From Gluconobacter potus (lineage in GTDB: Bacteria > Pseudomonadota > Alphaproteobacteria > Acetobacterales > Acetobacteraceae): 46,845 nucleotides of DNA. Numbering within the stretch: position 1 is the first letter of the stretch; the number at the start of each line of letters is the position of its first letter. The DNA lies in assembly GCF_015244705.1 (NCBI RefSeq), contig NZ_JABCQF010000014.1:1-46845 (forward strand). Reading direction: 5' to 3'. The notes under the pieces are model-generated. The model saw only the letters and a program-made list of their open reading frames with translations. It searched no databases and was not told the DNA's origin. The translations under genes and the position numbers were made by a program. Of the stretch, positions 16,243-24,874 are shown piece by piece.

Positions 16243-17240
16243 GACTTCCTGCCGTCAATGCGGACAATGCGCACCCGCTGCTCGGAATGCTTATCGCCCA
16301 GCCGCAGTTCAGCGGCGGCGAACAGCCGATCCACGATCATCCAGTTCTGCCGCACCCGGTAATTGACCAGTTCCGGGCCGCCATCCGCCCCCAGCACGAA
16401 GAGCGGCGGCAGTTCCCCCTGCCCGATCCCGGATGGAAAAGCGATATAGACCTTGTGACCGTCATCAAAGGCCCGGCCGGGTAACCAGGGCGGCGTGCCG
16501 CCTTTCACCGGCTGGATGGCATAGCGGAAATTCAGGGTATCGAGATTCAGCCCCGCGTCCACTGGGGCAGAGTCATCGGCCGCGTCGTCCTGCCGGTGCA
16601 GGGCAATCAGATCGTCCTCGGGATAGTTCCACGAGACCGACGCCATGTATGTGGGGGGTGTTGACCTCAATTCCGCCAGATAAGTCCGTCGGTCAGTATT
16701 GATGATCAGATTAGTGGTCAGATCCGGCCGGGTCGGCTTCACCAGGATATGGATGCGTTTGGTCGCCCCTTCTCCGCTTTCGGTGTCACCGATGGCCCAG
16801 CGCACCGTATCCCCAGCAGCAACTGGGCCGGTGCCCACCAGTTTTTCACCCTGCTGGAGCATGATGTCCGTGATCTCGCCTGGCGAGGTATAGACCTGAT
16901 AGAGGGCACCCGGAGAATAGGGATAGACCTGCACCGCATTGATGAAACCGGCCCGCGTCGGCTGGATGCGCGCCGCCAGATTAGCCTGGGTCACGCGCGT
17001 GGTCGGATCAGTAACCTCGGGGACCGGATGGGCCGTGCGTCGTGACGGCAGTGGCTTGAACTGGCCCGGCAGAGGAAGTGGCTGTGGCACCTCCACCACC
17101 TGCACGGGCTTCGGTGGATCGGGAATTCTCGTCGCGCGCGCGGCGTCATCGTACCGGATGACGGGCGGATGGTAACTGCCCGCGCAACCGGCAAGCGAGA
17201 GCAGCGCCACAGGAAGGGCTGCGAAAATGAAGCGCGTCAT
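16239..17240 (-). CDS. trbG: TrbG, VirB9-like lipoprotein
   Basis: A 333-residue protein with a lipoprotein signal (ALLSLAGC, Cys19) and the VirB9/CagX/TrbG beta-sandwich: AVQVYPYSPGALYQVYTSPGEITDI, HILVKPTRPDLTTNLIINTDRRTY and the C-terminal NYRVRQNWMIVDRLF. It forms the outer-membrane core of the type IV channel with TrbI. It overlaps trbF and trbI by 4 nt. Confidence 0.95.
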   Translation of the reverse strand: MTRFIFAALPVALLSLAGCAGSYHPPVIRYDDAARATRIPDPPKPVQVVEVPQPLPLPGQFKPLPSRRTAHPVPEVTDPTTRVTQANLAARIQPTRAGFINAVQVYPYSPGALYQVYTSPGEITDIMLQQGEKLVGTGPVAAGDTVRWAIGDTESGEGATKRIHILVKPTRPDLTTNLIINTDRRTYLAELRSTPPTYMASVSWNYPEDDLIALHRQDDAADDSAPVDAGLNLDTLNFRYAIQPVKGGTPPWLPGRAFDDGHKVYIAFPSGIGQGELPPLFVLGADGGPELVNYRVRQNWMIVDRLFAAAELRLGDKHSEQRVRIVRIDGRKS

Positions 17241-17929
17241 TGACCAAGCTCCTTCGACCAGTTGATGGCGGAGACGTAGATTCCGAGCGGATTTTTCCTG
17301 AGATGGTCGGCATCGCGTGGCGTGTGCAGAACGACCGACACGATGGCGGTCCAGCGTTCGGTGCCGGTGAACGCGCCGTCGCGGTAATGGCGCTCGCTCC
17401 AGGCGACACGGAAGCTGCCGGGAGACGCCCGGATCACCGAGGCGATGTCCACCTCGACCTGCTCATGCCCGATGCGCGAGAACGGATCATTGAGGCGGGC
17501 ATAATCGTTAAGCGCCTGAGCGCCCGACGTGGTGGTGAAATCATAGGCGCGTAGCCAGTTCTGCCGCACCACCACAGGGTCCGACGACAGAGCGCGCACG
17601 TCATGAACGAACTGCGCCAGATACCAAGCGATCTGCGGATCGGTGGGCATATAGCCCGCTATCGCGGGGGCCACGACCTGCGCCTGCCCCAGCCGATCGA
17701 CCTGCACGACCCACGGCGTGATGGTACCGCGCGCGGACTGCCAGACCAGCCCTACGCCAAGGCCTGCGGACAGAAGCAGAGAGCCGAACGCCATCAGCCG
17801 CCAGTTACGGGCCTGTACACGGGCGGAGCCGATGCGCTCGTCCCAGACTTGCGCGGCTTTCTGATAGGGCGTGACAGGCTCGGGCGTGGTCCCGTAGCGG
17901 GTGGTGGAGCGACGGAACATCGTCCTCAT
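17237..17929 (-). CDS. trbF: TrbF, VirB8-like inner-membrane protein
   Basis: The 230-residue VirB8-type protein has a short cytoplasmic start, one transmembrane segment (LMAFGSLLLSAGLGVGLVW, about 45-63) and a periplasmic NTF2-like domain (ERHYRDGAFTGTERWTAIVSVVLHTP, then NPLGIYVSAINWSKEL at the end). It helps assemble the mating pore. It overlaps trbL and trbG by 4 nt. Confidence 0.94.
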   Translation of the reverse strand: MRTMFRRSTTRYGTTPEPVTPYQKAAQVWDERIGSARVQARNWRLMAFGSLLLSAGLGVGLVWQSARGTITPWVVQVDRLGQAQVVAPAIAGYMPTDPQIAWYLAQFVHDVRALSSDPVVVRQNWLRAYDFTTTSGAQALNDYARLNDPFSRIGHEQVEVDIASVIRASPGSFRVAWSERHYRDGAFTGTERWTAIVSVVLHTPRDADHLRKNPLGIYVSAINWSKELGQ

Positions 17930-19353
17930 TCCTTTTCCGACAGATCGATGGAGGAAGATCCGCCCCCGCCATCGGCGGAGCGGATAACATGGGCGGCCTC
18001 AGCAGCATGAGCGGCGGCATTGCGGCGCTTCATCTTCTGAGCCCAGCGGGGCGGTTCGCCGGAACCGCCACCATCTCCACCAGACGGACCCTCACCGGTA
18101 GGGCCGCCACCCGTGGGGCCATCCCCTTCTCCGGCAGGACCACCGCCTCCAGAAGGTGCCGGTCCGTTATCCCCGGCTCCGCCTTCGCCTCCCTCCCCCA
18201 TCCCGCGCGCGGCCCAGCGTCCACCGGCGGCATAGCTTTCCTTGAGGGATGAACCGGCACGCGAAGCCGCCCCTTTGACGGCATTCGCGACATTTCCACC
18301 GACGGCCCGGCCCATGCCTCCGATCCCGGCGGCCATGCTGCCCGCGCCGCCAGACGCGCCTGCGGCTCCGGCCGAATAGGCGGAGGTAGCAGCCCCGGCA
18401 ATCGCGGCCCCTCCCCGCGCGGCGGCAGCCGTGGCGCCGAGGGCTGCGGCACCACCGGAAGCAACAGCCCCGACACCGGCCGCCGCAGCAGCACCCATGG
18501 CGCCAACCGCCATGCCGGTACCGACTGCCGCTCCCGCGCCAAGCTGCGGTGCGCCGGAAATCAGCCCATTGGCGATGCTGCCGCCAAAAATGGACAGGCC
18601 GACAATTGCAAGGGAGGCCAGCACCACCGAGACGGACTGCCCGATCGTGGGAACGTCGCTGCCGTAGGAGGTTGAGAACTGGGCGAACAGAACCGACGCG
18701 ATAGCGGAAATGACCGCCAGCACCATGATCTTCACACCCGACGAGACGACATTGCCCAGCACCTTTTCCGCCAGAAAGGCGGTGCGGCTGAACAGGGCGA
18801 AGGGGATCAGGATGAAACCCGCCAGCGTGGTCAGCTTGAATTCGATCAGGGCAACAAAAAGCTGCACGGCCAGAATGAAGAACGCCGCGAGCACGATCAG
18901 CCACGACAGACAGAGCACAAAGATCTGAATGAAGTTCGTAAAGAAGGCGACAGGACCAAGGAGATTATGGACTGAATCCAGAAGCGGCTGGGCTGCATCG
19001 AAACCCGTGGATGCCAGTCGGCCGGGCCGCAGGAAGTCTCCGAGTGCCAGATTGCCGCCACCGGCTCTCAGGCCAAGGGCCGCAAAACTGTCAAAGACGG
19101 TCTTCGACAGACTGGAGAAATTGCTGATCAGAAAGGAAAAGAATCCGATATAGAGCGTCTTCTTCACCAGACGCTGGATGATGTCCTCATCAGCAGCCCA
19201 GGCCCAGAACAGGCCAGCCAGCGCCATATCCAGCACGGACAGTGTTCCTGCTAGTGAGATCACATTCCCCTTCACCAGACCGAAGCCGCTGTCGATGGTG
19301 GTGGTGAAGGTATTCAGGAAAGTGTCGATAACGCCCACATTGCCCATCGCCAT
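17926..19353 (-). CDS. trbL: TrbL, VirB6-like polytopic membrane protein
   Basis: A 475-residue protein with several membrane spans in residues 30-260 (for example ISLAGTLSVLDMALAGLFWAW, FTNFIQIFVLCLSWLIVLAAFF). A long Ala/Gly-rich low-complexity tail follows and then a Gly/Pro-rich charged end. This matches TrbL/VirB6, the inner-membrane pore component. The low-complexity tail is usual in this family and varies in length. It begins 5 nt after trbJ and no trbK lies between them. Confidence 0.93.
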   Translation of the reverse strand: MAMGNVGVIDTFLNTFTTTIDSGFGLVKGNVISLAGTLSVLDMALAGLFWAWAADEDIIQRLVKKTLYIGFFSFLISNFSSLSKTVFDSFAALGLRAGGGNLALGDFLRPGRLASTGFDAAQPLLDSVHNLLGPVAFFTNFIQIFVLCLSWLIVLAAFFILAVQLFVALIEFKLTTLAGFILIPFALFSRTAFLAEKVLGNVVSSGVKIMVLAVISAIASVLFAQFSTSYGSDVPTIGQSVSVVLASLAIVGLSIFGGSIANGLISGAPQLGAGAAVGTGMAVGAMGAAAAAGVGAVASGGAAALGATAAAARGGAAIAGAATSAYSAGAAGASGGAGSMAAGIGGMGRAVGGNVANAVKGAASRAGSSLKESYAAGGRWAARGMGEGGEGGAGDNGPAPSGGGGPAGEGDGPTGGGPTGEGPSGGDGGGSGEPPRWAQKMKRRNAAAHAAEAAHVIRSADGGGGSSSIDLSEKE

Positions 19354-19358
19354 GGCGG

Positions 19359-20162
19359 TCAGTTCCCGCTGCTGCCGAAAATGGACACCGTGCCGGGCAC
19401 ATAGGCGTCATGCTGTGAAAAATGCTGATACTGGGCTTCACTTTCCGCTTCCGTCGCAGCATCGCGCGCCTGTTGCAGGGCTGTGGCGCGGCCATTGGCA
19501 GCAAGTTCGGCCTGAATGTCGGATAACTGACGGGACTGTAGCGCCAGAAGCTGGTTTCCTGCCTGCGCCGCCTGCAACGCGCCCGTGGAGGTCTGGCTGG
19601 AAGAGACAAGCTGGGTCATGGCCGAACTGTCGCTGGGGATGTTTCCTACCACCCGAGCCTGAAGCTTCAGGGCATCTTCGAACCCGCCCACGGAATTCTG
19701 CCACCGTGTCTGTGCCTGGCTGAACAGGGCACTGTCTGACATGCCGGACGAGATTGAGGTGTACGCCTGCTGGTATTGCTGCTCGACCGAGGTCACCGAA
19801 TAAGCGATGTTCTGTGCCTGCGCGAGCAAGGCTGTTGTCTGGGAAATCGTTGATTGCAGCGTCGACAATGTCGACAGTGGCAGGCTCGCCAGATTACGGC
19901 CCTGGTTGACCAGCATCTGCGCCTGATTGGCAAGAGATGTGATCTGGTTGTCGATCTGCTGAAGCGTGCGGGCCGCGATCAGCACGTTCTGGACGTGGTT
20001 CGCCCCATCATAGACCGCCCATTGGGCACGGGCCGGTCGTGAAAGGTCGAACGTTGCACCGAATGCCAGCGTAACAGAGGCGACAAGAGCAGTGCGATGG
20101 AAATGTTTTTCTCTCACACGCGCAAAAAAATCGGTCCGAAGCTGGCAATGTCTTTCCGTCAT
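19359..20162 (-). CDS. trbJ: TrbJ, VirB5-like pilus-associated protein
   Basis: A 267-residue exported protein with a signal region (ALVASVTLAFGATFDLSRPARA), then Gln-rich helical coiled coils (LQQIDNQITSLANQAQMLVNQGRNL and further), typical of TrbJ/VirB5. The start at 20162 (MTERHCQ) overlaps the trbE stop by ATGA and is preferred over an in-frame ATG 16 codons upstream inside trbE. Confidence 0.92.
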   Translation of the reverse strand: MTERHCQLRTDFFARVREKHFHRTALVASVTLAFGATFDLSRPARAQWAVYDGANHVQNVLIAARTLQQIDNQITSLANQAQMLVNQGRNLASLPLSTLSTLQSTISQTTALLAQAQNIAYSVTSVEQQYQQAYTSISSGMSDSALFSQAQTRWQNSVGGFEDALKLQARVVGNIPSDSSAMTQLVSSSQTSTGALQAAQAGNQLLALQSRQLSDIQAELAANGRATALQQARDAATEAESEAQYQHFSQHDAYVPGTVSIFGSSGN

Positions 20163-22612
20163 GGCACGTCCTCCGCCCCGCGATCGTCGCGCAACAGATC
20201 CGCCGCCCATGACACGCCCCGCGCGTCAAACCACGCGAGGAGAAAACCGTCCCGGCCGTGTTCCGCCAGCACTGCATCGATCAGCTTGTGATCGTCCTTC
20301 CCTGATGCTGCGCATAAGGCGAGTGCGACAGGCCCGAGCCCCAGTTCGAACAGGCGATTGCCGCGTTGCGTCTGGCAGTAATAGTCCCGCTTCGACGCGG
20401 CCCGCGCGATGATGGCGATCTGTCGGTCGTTCAGGCCAAAATCCCGATAGAGCGCCATGATCTGCGGCTCGATCGCCCGCTCGTTAGGCAGGAATATCCG
20501 TGTCGGGCAGCTTTCCACCACCGCCGGAGCAATGCGGGAATTGGCAATATCCGACAGGGACTGGGTGGCGAAGATGACGCTGGCGTTCTTTTTGCGCAGG
20601 GTTTTCAGCCACTCTCGCAACTGGCCGGAGAAATCCCCGTCATCGAGAACCAGCCAGCCCTCATCGATGACCAGCAGGGTCGGCCGGCCGTCCAGACGGC
20701 CTTCGATGCGGTGGAACAGGTACGACAGAACGGAGGAGGCCGCGCCCGAGCCGATCAGACCTTCGGTTTCGAACACCACCACATCGGCATCCCCGATACG
20801 CTCGGCATCCGCATCCAGGAGGCGGCCGTAGGGACCACCGAGGCAGTAGGGCGCCAACGCCTGCTTCAGGGCGTTGGACTGGAGAAGCGCGACCAGGCCG
20901 GACAGGGTCCGCTCACGGGCAGGCGACGATGCCAGCGAATTCAGAGCCGACCAGAGGTGAGACTTCACCTCCGGGGTCAGCGCCACCCCCTCGCCGACAA
21001 GGATCTGACCGAGCCATTCACTGGCCCATTTGCGCTTATCCGGATCATCGATCCGCGCCAGCGGCTGAAGTAATACGCCGCTGCCCTCTTCTCCAGACAG
21101 ATCGGCATCTGTCAGTCCACCCCCGAGATCGCGCCAATCGCCTCCCATCGCCAGCGTTGCCGCGCGCATCGACCCGCCAAAATCGAAGGCAAAAATCTGC
21201 GATCCCGCATAGCGACGGAACTGGAGCGCCATGAGCGCCAGCAGCACGGATTTACCTGCCCCGGTCGGTCCCGCGATTAGCGTATGACCCACATCGCCGA
21301 CATGCAGGGAAAACCGGAACGGCGTGGCCCCTGCCGTTTTGCCATAAAACAGCGGTGCGGCCTTGAAATGCCCATCCATCTCCGGCCCTGCCCACACGGC
21401 GGAAAGCGGAATCATGTGCGCCAGATTCAGGGTCGAGACCGGGGGCTGCCGCACATTGGCGTAGACATGCCCCGGCAGAGATCCCAGCCACGCCTCCACC
21501 GCGTTCAGGCTTTCCGCCATGCAGGTGAAGTCACGGCCCTGAATGATCTTTTCCACGAGGCGAAGTTTTTCCGCCGCTATGCTGGCGCTGCCATCCCACA
21601 CCGTCACCGTGGCCGTGATGTAAGCCTGCCCGACATCATCCGCGCCCAGCGACTGCAACGCCAGATCGGCATCGGCTGCCTTGTTGGCGGCATCGTTATC
21701 CACGAGAACTGACGCCTCATTGGTCATCACTTCGCGGACAATGGCTGCGATACTCTTGCGCTTTGCGAACCACTGGCGCCTGATTTTCGTCAGCACCTTG
21801 GTGGCGTCGGTCTTGTCCAGCAGGATGGCGCGGGTGGACCAGCGATAGGGCATGGCCAGCCGGTTCAGGTCGTCCAGGATTCCGGGGAAAGTCCGCGACG
21901 GGAAACCCGTAATGGTCAGGGTTTTCAGGAAGGCATCGCCCAGCTTTGGCTCCAGACCACCCGAAAGCGGCTGGTCCACCAGCAGGGCATCCAGATGCAT
22001 CGGAATTTCCGGCACCCGGACCCGCTGGTTCCGGGTGGAGATGGTACTGTGCAGATAAGTCAGCATCTCACCGTCATCCAGCCATGCCGCCTCGGGCATG
22101 AAGCCATCCAGCAAGGCCAGCATCCGATCCGTGCGGTCCACGAACGTATGGAGCATGCCATGCGGATCGGGACCATCGCGTTCCCTGCCTTCATAGAGAA
22201 AACGCTCGGCGCGACCTGATGATTCCGCCGGTGGCAGCCAGACCAGGGTCAGAAAATACCGACTCTCGAAATGCGCGCCCTCATCCTCGAACTGCTCCCG
22301 GCGCTCCAGGTCGACCATCTGGCTGGCTGCGTCGGGAAAGTCACCGTCAGGATAGAGTGTCGCCGGGACGCGCTGCGCTTCCACGAACACCGCCCAGCCT
22401 GAGCCAAGGCGACGGAGCGCATTGTTCAATCTTCCGGTCACACCGACCAGTTCCGCTGGTGTTGCGCTATCGAGATCGGGACCACGTATTTTTGCGGTGC
22501 GCTGAAAACTGCCGTCCTTGTTCAGGACGACGCCCTTTTCGACCAGCGCGGCCCAGGGCAGGAAATCAGACAGCAGGGAGTTTCGGTTGCGATATTCGCC
22601 AAGGGACATCAT
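20159..22612 (-). CDS. trbE: TrbE, VirB4-like ATPase
   Basis: The 817-residue conjugation ATPase contains the CagE/VirB4 N-terminal domain, Walker A GPTGAGKS (residues 448-455), Walker B PTLLVIDEGW and the conserved C-terminal FATQSLSDIANS. It powers pilus assembly and transfer at the inner membrane. It starts MMSLGEYRNR; the second Met is an equally possible start. A 15-nt gap separates it from trbD. Intact. Confidence 0.96.
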   Translation of the reverse strand: MMSLGEYRNRNSLLSDFLPWAALVEKGVVLNKDGSFQRTAKIRGPDLDSATPAELVGVTGRLNNALRRLGSGWAVFVEAQRVPATLYPDGDFPDAASQMVDLERREQFEDEGAHFESRYFLTLVWLPPAESSGRAERFLYEGRERDGPDPHGMLHTFVDRTDRMLALLDGFMPEAAWLDDGEMLTYLHSTISTRNQRVRVPEIPMHLDALLVDQPLSGGLEPKLGDAFLKTLTITGFPSRTFPGILDDLNRLAMPYRWSTRAILLDKTDATKVLTKIRRQWFAKRKSIAAIVREVMTNEASVLVDNDAANKAADADLALQSLGADDVGQAYITATVTVWDGSASIAAEKLRLVEKIIQGRDFTCMAESLNAVEAWLGSLPGHVYANVRQPPVSTLNLAHMIPLSAVWAGPEMDGHFKAAPLFYGKTAGATPFRFSLHVGDVGHTLIAGPTGAGKSVLLALMALQFRRYAGSQIFAFDFGGSMRAATLAMGGDWRDLGGGLTDADLSGEEGSGVLLQPLARIDDPDKRKWASEWLGQILVGEGVALTPEVKSHLWSALNSLASSPARERTLSGLVALLQSNALKQALAPYCLGGPYGRLLDADAERIGDADVVVFETEGLIGSGAASSVLSYLFHRIEGRLDGRPTLLVIDEGWLVLDDGDFSGQLREWLKTLRKKNASVIFATQSLSDIANSRIAPAVVESCPTRIFLPNERAIEPQIMALYRDFGLNDRQIAIIARAASKRDYYCQTQRGNRLFELGLGPVALALCAASGKDDHKLIDAVLAEHGRDGFLLAWFDARGVSWAADLLRDDRGAEDVP

Positions 22613-22627
22613 GGCCCTGTCCTCCCT

Positions 22628-22906
22628 CTACGCACGAAGCCAGGCGGGATAACGGAGATGCCGTCGTCCCACCTCGATGAAGACCGGATCGCGTTTCGCA
22701 CCCCAGACCGCGAGCCCATGGCCGACGATCCAGAATGCGGCCCCGATCAGCCACAGCCGCAGACCAAGGGCGATCGCTGCCGCCAGCGTGCCGTTGGCGA
22801 TGGCAACGGCGCGGGGCGCACCACCGAGCAGGATGGGATCGGTCAGCGAGCGATGCACCGGGACATGGAAGCCCGGCACGGCATCATCGTCATATCCCAC
22901 GGCCAT
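22628..22906 (-). CDS. trbD: TrbD, VirB3-like membrane protein
   Basis: A 92-residue protein with the VirB3/TrbD pattern: a start rich in charged and polar residues containing VPVHRSLTDPILLGGAPR, then two hydrophobic helices (VAIANGTLAAAIALGLRLWLIGAAFWIVGHGLAVW), then RDPVFIEVGRRHLRYP. The start ATG (22906) shares its A with the trbC stop (TGATG), so translation is coupled. Confidence 0.93.
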   Translation of the reverse strand: MAVGYDDDAVPGFHVPVHRSLTDPILLGGAPRAVAIANGTLAAAIALGLRLWLIGAAFWIVGHGLAVWGAKRDPVFIEVGRRHLRYPAWLRA

Positions 22907-23274
22907 CAGATCAGCGCCCCACCGGAGAACGAAAAGAACGACAGGAAGAAGCTGGACGCGGCAAAAGCAATGGATAGACCAAAGACAATCTGGATCAGGC
23001 GGCGGAACCCGCCGGATGTTTCCCCGAAGGCCAGCGTCAGGCCGGTCACGGTAATGATGATCACCGAGATGATTTTGGCGACCGGTCCCTGCACGGATTC
23101 CAGAATCTCGTTGAGCGGGGTTTCCCACGGCATGCTGGATCCTGACGCCCATGCCGACGACGCGAAAGCAAACGACAGCAACAGGGACGTTCCGAATACA
23201 CGGAGATCCCGCACATGCCAGTCAGGACGTGCGACAGCGCACACGACGGCGCGCAGACGTGAAGGCGGCCTCAT
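22906..23274 (-). CDS. trbC: TrbC, VirB2-like pilin
   Basis: A 122-residue prepilin with a long signal region (VFGTSLLLSFAFASSAWASG) and two hydrophobic helices (IISVIIITVTGLTLAFGE and FGLSIAFAASSFFLSFFSF). This is the usual layout of VirB2/TrbC conjugative pilins. The start MRPPSRLR (23274) overlaps the trbB stop by ATGA. Confidence 0.93.
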   Translation of the reverse strand: MRPPSRLRAVVCAVARPDWHVRDLRVFGTSLLLSFAFASSAWASGSSMPWETPLNEILESVQGPVAKIISVIIITVTGLTLAFGETSGGFRRLIQIVFGLSIAFAASSFFLSFFSFSGGALI

Positions 23275-24275
23275 GATGACTCTCCATTGGCAGAGCAGGA
23301 TGTTTCGGGAGACGAGAAGCTGACCGGACGGATGCGATAGGCACCCGTCACGGGATCTAGGCCATCGATTTCTGCCAGTTCGGACAGGTGGCGGGCCGTG
23401 CCGCGTCCGGACAGGACCGCGATGACGTCGATGGTTTCCGCGATCATGGCGCGTGGCACTGTGACCACCGCCTCCTGGATCAGTTGTTCCAGCCGATACA
23501 GGGCCGCGAGCACTGATCCGGCATGTAGTGTACCGATACCGCCGGGATGGCCGGTGCCCCATGCTTTCAGCAGGTCCAGCGCCTCGGGGCCGCGCACCTC
23601 ACCAATCGGGATACGGTCGGGCCGCAGGCGCAGGGCGGACCGCACCAGTTCGGACAGGGTTACGACACCATCCCTTGTACGCATGGCGATCAGATTGGGG
23701 GCTGTGCATTGCAGTTCCCGCGTATCTTCGATCAGCACGACGCGATCACCGGTTTTCGCGACCTCGGCCAGCAGCGCATTGACCAGCGTGGTCTTGCCGG
23801 TCGATGTCCCGCCGGCGACCAGGATGTTTTTCCGTTCCGCGACCGCGCGGCGCAGAAATACCGCCTGCCCCACCGTCATGATTCCGGCGGCGACATAATC
23901 GTCGAGGGTGAACACGGCCACGGCGGGCTTGCGGATGGCGAAACTCGGGGCGGTCACGACGGGCGGGAGCAATCCCTCGAACCGCTCACCGGTTGGCAGT
24001 TCCGCCGATACGCGCGGTGCTGCCTCATGCACCTCCGCCCCGACATGGTGCGCGACCAGGCGTACGATGCGCTCGGCATCGGCCGGCGTAACCCTGTCGC
24101 CGGTATCGCCCAGCCCCTCGGACAGGCGGTCGATCCACAGCCTGCCATCGGGATTGAGCATCACCTCGACAATGGCAGGATCAGCGAGGTGCCGGGCAAT
24201 CGCCGGTCCCATCGCCGTGCGCAGCATGGACATGCCGCGTACCGTGGCCCTTTCATGGATGCTGGAAACTGACAT
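23271..24275 (-). CDS. trbB: TrbB, VirB11-like secretion ATPase
   Basis: The 334-residue hexameric ATPase contains Walker A GGTSTGKT (155-162), the Asp box [11 protein letters not shown], Walker [11 protein letters not shown] and the His box [14 protein letters not shown]. The start at 24275 was chosen for a GGGGA ribosome site; an ATG 14 codons upstream is less well placed. It is the first trb gene in the run of overlapping genes, about 145 nt after the ribbon-helix-helix gene. Confidence 0.95.
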   Translation of the reverse strand: MSVSSIHERATVRGMSMLRTAMGPAIARHLADPAIVEVMLNPDGRLWIDRLSEGLGDTGDRVTPADAERIVRLVAHHVGAEVHEAAPRVSAELPTGERFEGLLPPVVTAPSFAIRKPAVAVFTLDDYVAAGIMTVGQAVFLRRAVAERKNILVAGGTSTGKTTLVNALLAEVAKTGDRVVLIEDTRELQCTAPNLIAMRTRDGVVTLSELVRSALRLRPDRIPIGEVRGPEALDLLKAWGTGHPGGIGTLHAGSVLAALYRLEQLIQEAVVTVPRAMIAETIDVIAVLSGRGTARHLSELAEIDGLDPVTGAYRIRPVSFSSPETSCSANGESS

Positions 24276-24420
24276 GATTTTCCCCGCTATGAGCCGAACA
24301 CGATGCGCGGACAGCAACGGGGCAATTAAGAAAGGCAGGAAACCACGCGGTTCAACAGGAATTCATGCGTCGTAGGGCGGTGGGGAAACGTAGGGCAAAA
24401 ATACTTGCAGGGTGCGGAAA

Positions 24421-24867
24421 TTACGAATCCGGTTCATCCTGTAAGGCAGGATCGGAAACATCGTCTGGAATTTCCTGCTGGAGTCTCGGTCCCTGGGCCA
24501 GCCTGCGACCGAGGGCCGAGACAAAATTATCGTAACGCGCCCCGGCCTGCGCCCGTGCTGCCCTGGCAGCCGGTTCAGGCAAGGGCGGGGTCGTGGTGAG
24601 CCAGAAGCGGATGAACAGCGCCAGGGTCTCCACCGTGATGCCGATATCGCGCTCCAGCCGCGCAAGACGCCGGTCCTGCCGGTCGAGGCGCTTCGATGTT
24701 GCAGCCTCGCGGCGCTCCTCCCCGTCGGGCGACAGAAAGGAAGCGACGGCAGCCTCCACGATCAGGGACATCGGCTGCGCACGTCGCGCGGCATAGGCGG
24801 AGAGGGTCTTCATCACATCAGGGTCGAGATAGACGGAGATCTGGGCTTTCTTTTTTGCCATCACCAT
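24421..24867 (-). CDS. CopG-type ribbon-helix-helix regulator
   Basis: A 148-residue protein with an N-terminal ribbon-helix-helix domain (AKKKAQISVYLDPDVMKTLSAYAARRAQPMSLIVEAAVASFL) and an Arg-rich coiled-coil (EERREAATSKRLDRQDRRLARLERDIG) before a hydrophobic patch LALFIRFWL. It sits between traG and trbB, where ICEs of this kind usually have a CopG protein, and probably controls the transfer genes. ATGs at 24867 and 24861 are both plausible; GAGGAAAG lies just upstream. Confidence 0.85.
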   Translation of the reverse strand: MVMAKKKAQISVYLDPDVMKTLSAYAARRAQPMSLIVEAAVASFLSPDGEERREAATSKRLDRQDRRLARLERDIGITVETLALFIRFWLTTTPPLPEPAARAARAQAGARYDNFVSALGRRLAQGPRLQQEIPDDVSDPALQDEPDS

Positions 24868-24874
24868 ACTTTCC